Shown piece after piece: positions 56,814 through 64,000 of a DNA stretch of 64,000 nucleotides. The stretch spans positions 34,771 through 98,770 of the forward strand of contig NZ_LT699744.1 of assembly GCF_900155385.1 (NCBI RefSeq), written 5' to 3'. Every line of letters begins with the position of its first letter. Within the stretch, counting starts at the first letter, position 1. The notes beneath the pieces were generated by a model, which was not told where the DNA came from, did not search any database, and was given only the letters and a program-made list of their open reading frames with translations. The stretch comes from Vreelandella massiliensis (GTDB lineage Bacteria; Pseudomonadota; Gammaproteobacteria; Pseudomonadales; Halomonadaceae). The position numbers and the translations under genes were made by a program.

Positions 56814-56999
56814 TGGAGCCTCCCAGTGGCAATTTAATGTATGGCCTAATTTTATGCGCATGGTAGTGCGCATTCAAGCATGCGCTTGCTGCTTCGGACG
56901 TTAATCCGTCAAAGCCCATTGTTAGCACGCCAACACGACACTATTTGGGTTGGCAGTGTGTTTACGCTGGGCTTGTACGTAAGAGATCACGAACAAACG

Positions 57000-57977
57000 A
57001 TGAATTTACTCTTCCTTGGAACATCCGCCGGTGTGCCCACCAAAACCAGAAACGTCTCCGGCGTCGCGTTGCGCGAGAGCCAGGGGAAGGGTTGGTATCT
57101 GATCGATTGCGGGGAGGGTACCCAGCATCAGGTTTTGCACACGAAACTGTCGCTGAATTCACTGAGAGCCATCCTGATTACCCATGTGCACGGCGATCAC
57201 TGCTATGGCTTGCCGGGGCTACTGGCGAGTGCGGCGATGAACGGCCGGACGGAGCCGCTTACCATCGTGGCACCCGCAGGCGTCAAGGCATGGCTGGACG
57301 CCACTTTTGAGGCCACACAGGTTTGCTTGCCCTTTGCCCTGGCGTTTATCGACTCGGACGAGCTGCCAACCGTTGAGTTTGAGCGCATCGCGGTTACCAC
57401 TTCTAGGCTTTCACACCGGGCGCCGTCCTATGCCTATGGGTTGACGGAGACAAAGGTTGACGCCGCCTTGAATATCGAAAAGCTGACTCTCAAAGGCATT
57501 CCCAGAGGGCCGCTGTGGGGGCAGTTGAAGCAAGGGTTTGATGTTGAGTTTGGGGGCGAGCGGTTAAAAAGCCGTGACTTTCTGATCTCCAAACACAAGC
57601 CCAGAAAAGTCGTAATCGCCGGGGATAATGACCAGCCTGATCTGTTGTCTGAGGCGTGCGCGGGGGCGCAGGTGCTGGTGCATGAAGCCACCTACACCGA
57701 AGCCATGGCCGAGAAGGCCGGTGACGTGGGGCATAGCTACGCCAAGCAGGTCGCTGCGTTTGCTGAATCGGTAGCGCTCCCCAACCTGGTGCTGACGCAC
57801 TTCAGCCCCCGCTACCAGCCCAACCCCCATGCGTCGCCTTCCATCGAGGACATCCGCAAAGAAGCCCAACGCGTCTATTTGGGTTCGCTTTACCTGGCGC
57901 GGGATTTTGGCGAATACAGCCTGGATAAAGCGGGTCACTTTGCTGAGATAGAGGGCGAGTCGCTTTCTGCGCGTTGA
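57000..57977 (+). CDS. rnz: ribonuclease Z-like metallo-beta-lactamase-fold nuclease
   Basis: 325 aa from ATG 57000; the longer ORF reading lacks support. LFLGTSAGVPTKTRNVSG opens the beta-lactamase fold; zinc ligands in THVHGDHCYGLPGLL; further His/Asp in GDNDQPDLLSEACAGAQVLVHEATY, GDVGHSYAKQVAAF and LVLTHFSPRY. An AT-acceptor 'exosite' is present as a short glycine-rich insert. tRNase Z trims tRNA 3' ends, and ElaC-type versions can also cut mRNA. It sits between two toxin-antitoxin loci, so the three could be one acquired block. Confidence 0.9.
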   Translation: MNLLFLGTSAGVPTKTRNVSGVALRESQGKGWYLIDCGEGTQHQVLHTKLSLNSLRAILITHVHGDHCYGLPGLLASAAMNGRTEPLTIVAPAGVKAWLDATFEATQVCLPFALAFIDSDELPTVEFERIAVTTSRLSHRAPSYAYGLTETKVDAALNIEKLTLKGIPRGPLWGQLKQGFDVEFGGERLKSRDFLISKHKPRKVVIAGDNDQPDLLSEACAGAQVLVHEATYTEAMAEKAGDVGHSYAKQVAAFAESVALPNLVLTHFSPRYQPNPHASPSIEDIRKEAQRVYLGSLYLARDFGEYSLDKAGHFAEIEGESLSAR

Positions 57978-58105
57978 TCAGTCGTGATAGCGAAGCCGAG
58001 CGTCTGTCCAAACTTCTTCCGTATCAGCAAGTAAAAAATGCGAGGCTTACGGGGCTGGTTGCGTTTATCTCGATGGACGTTACCAAAGAGTCAGCGCTAA
58101 CTCCC

Positions 58106-58250
58106 TTACTGCAAAAACGCTCGCAACGTTTCGCTCGCCTGATCAATGGAAACGACACCATCCAAATGACCACGATTGCCTTCCAGGGGTTCAAGGGTCA
58201 CGTCGCTGCCGCCTTCATACAAGCCGAAGCCGCAAACGTGGTCTTGTGAG
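58106..58250 (-). pseudogene. C-terminal stump of an alpha/beta-hydrolase-type gene
   Basis: The minus strand reads CGFGLYEGGSDVTLEPLEGN, then RGHLDGVVSIDQASETLRAFL and stops at 58106-58108. The GHLDG loop followed by a helix ending RAFL matches the C-terminal end of alpha/beta-fold hydrolases such as homoserine O-acetyltransferase-like proteins. No upstream coding part exists, because the yefM-yoeB pair starts immediately. Probably left after that module or another insert replaced the gene's 5' portion. Confidence 0.55.
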
Positions 58251-58268
58251 GGTTACTGCGTTATAGTT

Positions 58269-58285
58269 GTACGGACTATCCGTAC
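58269..58285 (+). promoter_or_regulatory. palindromic operator of yefM-yoeB
   Basis: A perfect 7-bp inverted repeat GTACGGA-CTA-TCCGTAC sits 14 bp before the yefM start. YefM antitoxins repress their own promoter by binding palindromes of this kind, so I read it as the operator. Confidence 0.7.
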
Positions 58286-58299
58286 GTTATGGTGGGGCT

Positions 58300-58572
58300 A
58301 TGAACATCGTCAGTGTCAACAAATTCAGAGATAACCTGAAAAGCCTTGTGGAACAGGTTGTGAGTAGACACGAACCCCTCAAGGTGACGCGTCGCACCGG
58401 AGAGGCTTTCGTTGTCATGAGTGCTGAGGATTGGGAAAGAGAACAAGAGACCCTGCACATTCTTCAGAACCGAGACCTGATGCAACAGATTGCGACCTCC
58501 CTCGATACTCACAGCCGTGGCCAGGGATACACACCTAATGGTGAGCAGATAAATGAGATCACTGGTATTTGA
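58300..58572 (+). CDS. yefM: YefM/Phd-family antitoxin
   Basis: 90 aa from ATG 58300. MNIVSVNKFRDNLKSLVEQVVSRHEPLKVTRRTGEAFVVMSAEDWE is the Phd/YefM N-terminal dimer and DNA-binding domain; the C-terminal flexible tail (TLHILQNRDLMQQI, then polar) binds the toxin. Antitoxin and autorepressor. The toxin gene overlaps its end by 20 bp. Confidence 0.92.
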   Translation: MNIVSVNKFRDNLKSLVEQVVSRHEPLKVTRRTGEAFVVMSAEDWEREQETLHILQNRDLMQQIATSLDTHSRGQGYTPNGEQINEITGI

Positions 58573-58825
58573 GGGCAATACTTGGGAAGCCTATGAAAAG
58601 ATGCGCGAGAAAGACAAAAAACTGCACAAAGCTCTCTGCAAAATCCTGAAAGAAATGCTGCGTTCTGAAGATCCATCTACCGGTGTCGGCAAACCAGAGC
58701 CACTCAAACACAACCTATCAGGCTTGTGGTCAAGACGTATCTCACAGAAAGACAGGCTCATATATCGATTCGACGACACATCCATTTACGTTTTCGCTAT
58801 TGGTGGGCACTACGATTCATCCTAA
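58553..58825 (+). CDS. yoeB: YoeB-family mRNA interferase toxin
   Basis: 90 aa. It has the Txe/YoeB pattern: LVFEGNTWEAYEKMREKDKKLHKALCKILKEMLR, PSTGVGKPEPLKHNLSGLWSRRISQKDRLIYRF and the C-terminal His-Tyr in GGHYD. Catalytic Glu, Arg and His are present. It cuts mRNA on the ribosome unless YefM is bound. It overlaps yefM and ends 16 bp before the stop of the converging GGDEF gene. Confidence 0.93.
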   Translation: MRSLVFEGNTWEAYEKMREKDKKLHKALCKILKEMLRSEDPSTGVGKPEPLKHNLSGLWSRRISQKDRLIYRFDDTSIYVFAIGGHYDSS

Positions 58826-58841
58826 CGCTTTGGCTTTACCG

Positions 58842-60707
58842 CTAACGACGCTGCGACTTGCGTGCGAGTTTGTGCTGATACATGGCATTGTCAGCGGTGG
58901 TAAACAAGTCATCCATCGTGCGGCCATCGCTGGGGTAGAGGGCGACTCCGACGCTGAGCGATAACGCTACGGAAAGATCGCTATCGATCTCAATGGGGGT
59001 TGTCGTGCAGGCGATGACTCTGTCGCGCAGCAGGGGGATGTCGTCGGGTTGAAGCGGTGGCGCGTACAGGATCACAAACTCATCCCCGCCAATGCGGGCC
59101 ACCGTGTCGGTGGTGCGTACGCATTCACACAGACGCTTTGCCGTTTCGGCGAGCATCTGATCGCCCGCGGCGTGGCCGTGGGTATCGTTGATGGGTTTAA
59201 AACCGTCGAGGTCGATCACGGCCAGCGCGAAGTGTTGCTGATGGCGCTCGGCGTAGGCCAGAGCCTCTTGCGCGCGCTGATGGAGGTATTGTCGGTTTTT
59301 CAAGCCCGTGAGAGTGTCATGGGTCGCCTGGTGTTCGAGTTGTTTTTGGCTTAGGTGGAGAAGGCGATTCGCTTCCTCCAGGTCATGGGTGCGTTTTTTG
59401 ACGCGCTGCTCCAGCTCTTCTTTGTGTATCCGCTCGTTTTCCAGCAGTTTTTGGCGATTGGTGATGGCCTCGGCTTGCGCTTTTTGTTTTTGTCGCTGCA
59501 AGTTCTGAATACGATCCGCCAGCGCTAACGAAAGCAGCAGCATCTCCACGGCGGAGCCGATCATCATGGCATTGGCGATAAGAAAAGAGCTGGGCAAAAC
59601 GCCTAGGTTATGCAGGGCAATCACCATCACCCCGAGCAGAAAAAACAGCCAAGCCACGACGAAAAAACGCGCGCCGGGCTCTTTGCGTATCAAGCTCGCA
59701 ATCCCCATGGAGGCGGCGGATACCACAAACACCAGGGAAATAAGGTTTACGGCGATGGCGGCGACGTTGTAGGAGACAAAGAGGGCGGTCAGCAGGGTCA
59801 AGGTGTACGCCACGCTAAGCGTGGGCATCAGCCAACCCAGGTGTAACCGGCGCGGCGTCGAGCCTAAAAAGCGCTGCACAAAGAGGGTGCCAAAAATCCC
59901 CGCCGCTGACACGCCGGCGGTGGGCGTCATGTGCGTCAGCCATCCCCAGTTGGGAAACAGAAATTGCCCGGTGACACCCGAGAGCCCCGCCTGGCCAATG
60001 GCGAGGAAAAAGACGTAACCCGAGTAGGTGATATACAGCGTATCGCGCAGGGCGAAATATAAAAACAGGTTGTAGATCAAAAGGCTGAGAAGAATGCCGT
60101 AATACAGGCCCAGGAGCATGTAACGGTGTTGATCGCGCTGCCAGAGGGCCTCCTGAGTCCAGAGCGTCAAAGGGACCGTCAGCGTGCCTTCGGAGCGCAC
60201 GCGCAGTAGCAGGTCTTGCGAGGTATCACCGGCTTCGTGTTCAGCCAGAGCAAAGACATGGTGCAGGTGCGCCACGCTACGCGAGGAGAAGGGCAGAAGA
60301 TCGCCGGACACCTCCTCACGCCAGGCGGTAGTGCCCGGCACGCTTTGAAACAGCGTGACTTCATCCAGCGAGGCGTGCCCCACTTCTAAATACCAGGGCT
60401 CGCCGGCGTCAGACAGGCGCCGTAGCGGGATGTGCAGCCAAATGGTATCGCGGGTCAGGCCAAAGTTGCGCTCGCCAAGCTGGGTAGCGCTGTGAGTGGG
60501 GTCTTGAAAGCGCTTTAACGCCTCTTGGGGGCTGAGTTCTTCGCCGCTGTGGCGGAAATAGGCCACTGCGCTCGACAGTTCTATGGCTTGTTGCTGCCCA
60601 TCAAGTAAAAGTGGCGTTTGGGCGAGCGACTGGCCCGGCAGGCAGAGAGTCAAAAACATCGCAATGGAAAGCATCCATCCCTGCATCCGCCATACCCGCA
60701 TTGCCAC
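58842..60707 (-). CDS. 7TMR-DISM diguanylate cyclase
   Basis: 621 aa. Signal peptide (SIAMFLTLCLPGQSLAQ), a periplasmic 7TMR-DISMED2-like jelly-roll domain (~35-180, FGLTRDTIWLHIPLRR), seven transmembrane helices (~190-400, YGILLSLLIYNLFLYFALRDTLY), a coiled coil (~405-460) and a C-terminal GGDEF domain with VARIGGDEFVILYAP. An I-site RTTD lies five residues before. It should make c-di-GMP in response to an unknown periplasmic ligand. The longest reading was kept because the signal peptide begins here. Confidence 0.9.
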   Translation of the reverse strand: MAMRVWRMQGWMLSIAMFLTLCLPGQSLAQTPLLLDGQQQAIELSSAVAYFRHSGEELSPQEALKRFQDPTHSATQLGERNFGLTRDTIWLHIPLRRLSDAGEPWYLEVGHASLDEVTLFQSVPGTTAWREEVSGDLLPFSSRSVAHLHHVFALAEHEAGDTSQDLLLRVRSEGTLTVPLTLWTQEALWQRDQHRYMLLGLYYGILLSLLIYNLFLYFALRDTLYITYSGYVFFLAIGQAGLSGVTGQFLFPNWGWLTHMTPTAGVSAAGIFGTLFVQRFLGSTPRRLHLGWLMPTLSVAYTLTLLTALFVSYNVAAIAVNLISLVFVVSAASMGIASLIRKEPGARFFVVAWLFFLLGVMVIALHNLGVLPSSFLIANAMMIGSAVEMLLLSLALADRIQNLQRQKQKAQAEAITNRQKLLENERIHKEELEQRVKKRTHDLEEANRLLHLSQKQLEHQATHDTLTGLKNRQYLHQRAQEALAYAERHQQHFALAVIDLDGFKPINDTHGHAAGDQMLAETAKRLCECVRTTDTVARIGGDEFVILYAPPLQPDDIPLLRDRVIACTTTPIEIDSDLSVALSLSVGVALYPSDGRTMDDLFTTADNAMYQHKLARKSQRR

Positions 60708-60833
60708 TTTATCCTATCCGTCGCTGAAAACATGTTGTCACCGAAATATTGCATAAGCTTACCAGAGTCGGGCCATCGTGGCGTTTCCTATCTTCGCGCG
60801 ATAGCCCTCTACCGGTGACGTTATGCCAGCGCT

Positions 60834-62006
60834 TTAGCCGCGCTTAAACGGATTCAGCCCGTTGGCCTGTTGCATCATCATGCGCTTGGCGAGCGGGAAG
60901 CGTTCGGCGAGCTGCAGGCTGGCATCGCCGAGGCGGCGCAGTGGCGCGCTGCCGGTGAACAGATGATGGAAGCTGTCGGTGGCGCCAATCATCGCTTGGT
61001 TGGCCAGCCGGCGCTGAATTTCAAAGCGGTGAAGCCCCTTGGCATCGCCCATATCGCGCTGGTCGAGCAGAATATCGGCGAGCGCATCGGCGTCGTGCAG
61101 GCCGATATTAAGCCCTTGGCCGGCGAGCGGGTGCACCACATGCGCCGCGTCGCCAATCAGCGCGAGACGTTTGGCGATATAGCGCTTGGCGTGCTGGCGC
61201 TTGATGGGGAAGCTGGCGCGCCCGGTCACGCGAATCAAGCTGCCCAGCCGCTTGGGAAAGGCCGCTTCGATGGCCGCTTTCAAGCCCTCATCGGAGAGCA
61301 TTTCCCGGTCGCGGGTGGCCGCCTCGCTGTCGTACCAGATCAGCGAGGCGTGATGCCCCGGCAGGGGCAGCATCGAGACGGGGCCGGTGGGGGTGAAGCA
61401 CTGCCAGCTCACGTCCTGCTGGGGCAGCTCGGTTTCCACGTTGGTGATCAGCGCGCGCTGATGATAGTCGTAGGTGGTGATATCGATACCCGCGAGCTCG
61501 CGCAGCGTCGAGCGCGCGCCGTCTGCGCCGACGACCAGCTCCGCGTTGAGGGTTTTGTCGTTATCCAGCTCGACCAAGCGCGAGTCGCTGCTGGTGAGCG
61601 TGGCAATGGGCGCGCACTGGGTATAGCAGGTGACGCCGGGCAGCGTTTTTAAACGCTCCCAGAGCGCGTATTGAAGGGTGCGGTTCTCGATAAAAACGCC
61701 AAAGCGCTCAAGCCCGCTATCCTCGGCGGAAAACAGGCTATGGCCCTTGCCGTCTTGGTTCCACACTTCAATATGGCGAAACGAGCAGCAGCGCGCCTCG
61801 GGCAGCTCCGTGCCGCTGGCTTCGATAAACGCCAGCGAGCGGGCGTTGAGCGAGGAGATACGCAGGTCAAAATCGCCGCTAGGCGCGGTGGGCGCGTCAC
61901 CACGCTCAATCAGCCCCACGTTTAATCCCGCGTAGCCCAGTCGCGCGGCCAGCGCGGCGCCAACCATCCCACCGCCGACAATGACAACTTCATGATCCCG
62001 TTGCAT
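60834..62006 (-). CDS. UbiH/UbiI/VisC-type FAD monooxygenase
   Basis: 390 aa from ATG 62006. FAD sites: EVVIVGGGMVGAALAARLGYAGL, DARSTLREL-like in VVGADGARSTLRELAG, and LIGDAAHVVHPLAGQGLNIGLHDADALADIL. It belongs to the ubiquinone-ring hydroxylases; which of the three hydroxylation steps it performs (UbiH, UbiI or UbiF) cannot be settled from sequence alone. It acts at the inner membrane surface. Divergent from the sirtuin gene with the 12-bp repeat block between. Confidence 0.9.
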   Translation of the reverse strand: MQRDHEVVIVGGGMVGAALAARLGYAGLNVGLIERGDAPTAPSGDFDLRISSLNARSLAFIEASGTELPEARCCSFRHIEVWNQDGKGHSLFSAEDSGLERFGVFIENRTLQYALWERLKTLPGVTCYTQCAPIATLTSSDSRLVELDNDKTLNAELVVGADGARSTLRELAGIDITTYDYHQRALITNVETELPQQDVSWQCFTPTGPVSMLPLPGHHASLIWYDSEAATRDREMLSDEGLKAAIEAAFPKRLGSLIRVTGRASFPIKRQHAKRYIAKRLALIGDAAHVVHPLAGQGLNIGLHDADALADILLDQRDMGDAKGLHRFEIQRRLANQAMIGATDSFHHLFTGSAPLRRLGDASLQLAERFPLAKRMMMQQANGLNPFKRG

Positions 62007-62113
62007 GCTATATTTTCTCCCACAAACTCCCGCAAAATTGATGACCAACGCAAACGATGACGCTGACGTTTACACGGTTTCTTCAAATCTCTATTAAACC
62101 CACTGTATAAGAC

Positions 62114-62209
62114 GGTATGTAAGATAGTATCTAAGACCGTACTTGAACTCCTACTTGAGACCGTATCTAAGAGCGTACTTGAGTTCGTATTCAAGACAGT
62201 ATCGTTGAG
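62114..62209. repeat. 12-bp tandem degenerate direct repeat, 8 units
   Basis: Eight consecutive 12-bp units (62114, 62126, 62138, 62150, 62162, 62174, 62186, 62198), for example AGTATCTAAGAC, CGTACTTGAACT and CGTATCTAAGAG; consensus roughly CGTATCTAAGAC. They vary at several sites but keep GTA and the TxAG/TTGA steps. The block sits between two divergent genes and might be a regulator-binding array or the remains of a slippage event. Confidence 0.8.
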
Positions 62210-62269
62210 ATGTATAAAGCTTGCCTAGGGGCGAGCCTTCCACGCGCATAAAACAGTGGGAAAACATTG

Positions 62270-63154
62270 ATGCAGGTAGGGAAAGTTGTCGATACGCCAG
62301 AGTCCACCGACGTTGAGCAGGCGGGCGATGCACTGGCGGCGTATATCGCCCGCCACCCGAAGCTCTGGGTGCTGACCGGCGCCGGGGTCAGCACCGATAG
62401 CGGCATTCCCGACTATCGCGATGCCGATGGCCAGTGGAAGCGCTCGCCGCCGGTGCAACACGGTGATTTCATGGCCTCGGAAGCGGTACGCAAGCGCTAC
62501 TGGGCGCGGGCGTTGGTGGGTTTTAAAGCCCTCAGCGACGCGCAGGTGAGCGGCGCGCACAAGGCGCTTGCCGCGCTTGAAACCATGGGCCATGTGGAAC
62601 TTCTGGTCACCCAGAACGTCGACCGGCTGCACCAGCGCGCGGGTTCAAAGCGGGTGATTGACCTGCACGGCCGGGCAGATTTGGTCAAATGCATGGGCTG
62701 CGGCTACCAGCTCATGCGTCACGCCATGCACGCCGAAATGGCGCGGCTCAATCCCGTCTTCGCGGCCTTGGATGCCGAGCACGCGCCGGATGGTGACGCC
62801 GATCTGGAAGCCGACTTCAGCGCCTTTCAGGTAATGGACTGCCCGCGCTGCGGTGGCATCTTAAAGCCGGACGTCGTCTATTACGGCGACGTGGTGCCGC
62901 CCGAGCGTCGCCGCGCCGCCGAGGAAGGGCTTTCCCGCGCGCAAGGCGTGCTCTGCGTGGGCACCTCATTAATGGTCTTTTCCGGCTACCGTTTCTGCCG
63001 TGCCGCCCACGATGCCGGGTTACCGCTGGCGTCGCTATCGCTTGGCGTCACCCGCGCTGATGCGATTTTAACCCACCGGTGGCGCGCGCCACTCACGCCG
63101 GTGCTAGAGCACGCGGTTAACGTGCTCGCGGCTCAGCGGGGGGAGGTGTCTTAG
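62270..63154 (+). CDS. NAD-dependent protein deacetylase/deacylase (Sir2)
   Basis: 294 aa. LWVLTGAGVSTDSGIPDYRDADGQW is the NAD-binding loop; LLVTQNVDRLHQRAGSKRVIDLHGRADLVKCMGC carries the active His and a zinc Cys pair, followed by CPRCGGILKPDVVYYGD with the second pair; VGTSLMVFSGYRF closes the NAD pocket. It removes acyl groups from protein lysines. It is longer than CobB by about 60 residues, with an acidic insert between the zinc pairs (AEHAPDGDADLEADF). Confidence 0.92.
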   Translation: MQVGKVVDTPESTDVEQAGDALAAYIARHPKLWVLTGAGVSTDSGIPDYRDADGQWKRSPPVQHGDFMASEAVRKRYWARALVGFKALSDAQVSGAHKALAALETMGHVELLVTQNVDRLHQRAGSKRVIDLHGRADLVKCMGCGYQLMRHAMHAEMARLNPVFAALDAEHAPDGDADLEADFSAFQVMDCPRCGGILKPDVVYYGDVVPPERRRAAEEGLSRAQGVLCVGTSLMVFSGYRFCRAAHDAGLPLASLSLGVTRADAILTHRWRAPLTPVLEHAVNVLAAQRGEVS

Positions 63155-63228
63155 GGTGGCCGCTAAAACCTGATTAAAATAGTCGGGTATTTTGCTATCC
63201 TACTCGCACAGCCAACGAGGAGGTCATC

Positions 63229-64000
63229 GTGCTCACCTTTGACACATCGTACACACGCTTGCCCGAGATGCTTTGGTCCGCCTGCCAGCCCACCGCGGTC
63301 AAGGCGCCCGAGTTGATAGCGTTTAACACCGATCTTGCCGCGAGCCTGGGTGCCCAAGAGCCGCCGGATGACGCAACGCTCGCCGCCTGGTTTAGCGGCA
63401 ACCAGCTGCCGCCGGGGGCGGAGCCGGTGGCGCTGGCTTACGCCGGGCATCAATTTGGGCACTTTGTCCCCCAGCTTGGCGATGGTCGCGCCGTGCTGCT
63501 CGGCGAAGTGGTCGACCCGCAAGGGCGTCGCCGCGATGTACAGCTAAAAGGCAGCGGTCGTACCCCCTACTCGCGTGGGGGGGATGGCCGCGCGCCGCTT
63601 GGGCCGGTACTGCGCGAATACCTGGTCAGCGAGGCGATGGCGGCCATGGGCGTGCCCACCACGCGTGCGCTGGCGGCGGTGACCGCGCCAGCTCGCAGAG
63701 CCGGGGGCTGTGCTCACTCGCGTGGCGGCGAGCCACATCCGCGTGGGCTCCTTCCAGTTTGCCGCCGTGCATCAGGATCACGCCGCGCTTAAGGCGCTGG
63801 CGGATTACGTGATCGAGCGCCACTACCCCGAACTCAAGGGGCTGGATTCACCCTATCTGGCGCTGTTTGAGGCGGTACTAAAGCGCCAGGCGCAGCTGGT
63901 GGCCAAGTGGATGAGCGTGGGCTTTATTCACGGCGTGATGAACACCGACAACATGAGTATCGCCGGGGAAACCATCGACTATGGCCCCTGCGCGTTCATG
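63229..64000 (+). pseudogene. selO: SelO/YdiU pseudokinase AMPylase, frameshifted; runs off the window
   Basis: GTG start at 63229 after GAGGAGG. The N-terminal part is normal ([100 protein letters not shown]), but at about 63688 the frame shifts and the ~7 residues usually between AAVT and EPGAVL are lost. From 63692 another frame continues [21 protein letters not shown] to [22 protein letters not shown]. So a small deletion breaks the gene, unless it is a sequencing error. Confidence 0.85.

Noticed and set aside
57974..58249. 91-aa plus-strand ORF after RNase Z
   Set aside because: The minus strand of the same DNA reads as a hydrolase C-terminus, which explains the open stretch better; the plus ORF has no start signal or family.
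60870..61652. 260-aa plus-strand ORF opposite the Ubi hydroxylase
   Set aside because: Antisense to conserved FAD motifs on the minus strand, with no start signal or recognisable product.

Overview
The window looks like a chromosomal segment of a moderately halophilic gammaproteobacterium of the Halomonas/Vreelandella type. Reasons are the acidic Gram-negative porins, the gammaproteobacterial rppH-ptsP and lgt-thyA-folA blocks, Rsd/AlgQ, ProQ, CFA synthase and a tRNA-Arg(CCU). The genus is inferred from overall character; no database was searched.

Layout. (1) 1-9.9 kb is accessory DNA. It holds the terminus of an IS1380-family element, a WYL-regulator stump, a gamma-glutamylcyclotransferase, a DUF4236 protein, an AT-rich EcsC-family gene, a complete 1.7-kb IS1380 copy, decayed IS481, ISL3 and IS66 transposases, and an AlpA-like regulator next to the 3' end of tRNA-Arg, probably the edge of an old tRNA-targeted island. 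(2) 10-32.5 kb is ordinary chromosome: an AEC transporter, a Cache/PAS/GGDEF protein, two porins, proQ, folA-thyA-lgt-TSUP-receiver, NRDE, ptsP-rppH, a HAD phosphatase, malate dehydrogenase and a two-gene RND pump. (3) 32.5-34.6 kb is a scar zone. A truncated IS1380 copy abuts half of an MFS gene, followed by head-to-head stumps of a DsrE gene and an ArsR-rhodanese gene. (4) 34.6-37.9 kb holds the most unusual locus: a 764-aa protein with a tubulin-tyrosine-ligase-like ATP-grasp domain, a PqqD-like peptide-binding domain and a C-terminal domain of uncertain fold. Immediately downstream is a 90-aa secreted-type peptide ending in a (Gly-Glu)n tail. This looks like a ribosomal-peptide modification pair. 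(5) 38-47 kb carries a secreted rhodanese, metal transport genes, an NAD-isocitrate dehydrogenase, a TnpB element with a probable guide RNA, and NfeD-SPFH-EamA. (6) 47.4-55 kb has a SulP transporter behind a structured leader, two long Usp proteins each following a transporter, cfa, an MFS gene and a DksA-like protein. (7) 55-64 kb holds an HisC-like aminotransferase, ccdAB, RNase Z, yefM-yoeB, a 7TMR-GGDEF protein, a Ubi hydroxylase, a 12-bp tandem repeat block, a sirtuin and a frameshifted selO that runs off the end.

Genes that likely act together: rppH-ptsP; the thyA-folA folate/dTMP pair; MFP-RND; NfeD with the SPFH protein; the TTL-PqqD protein with the GE-repeat peptide; ccdA-ccdB; yefM-yoeB. 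Three IS1380 copies at different decay stages explain several broken genes.
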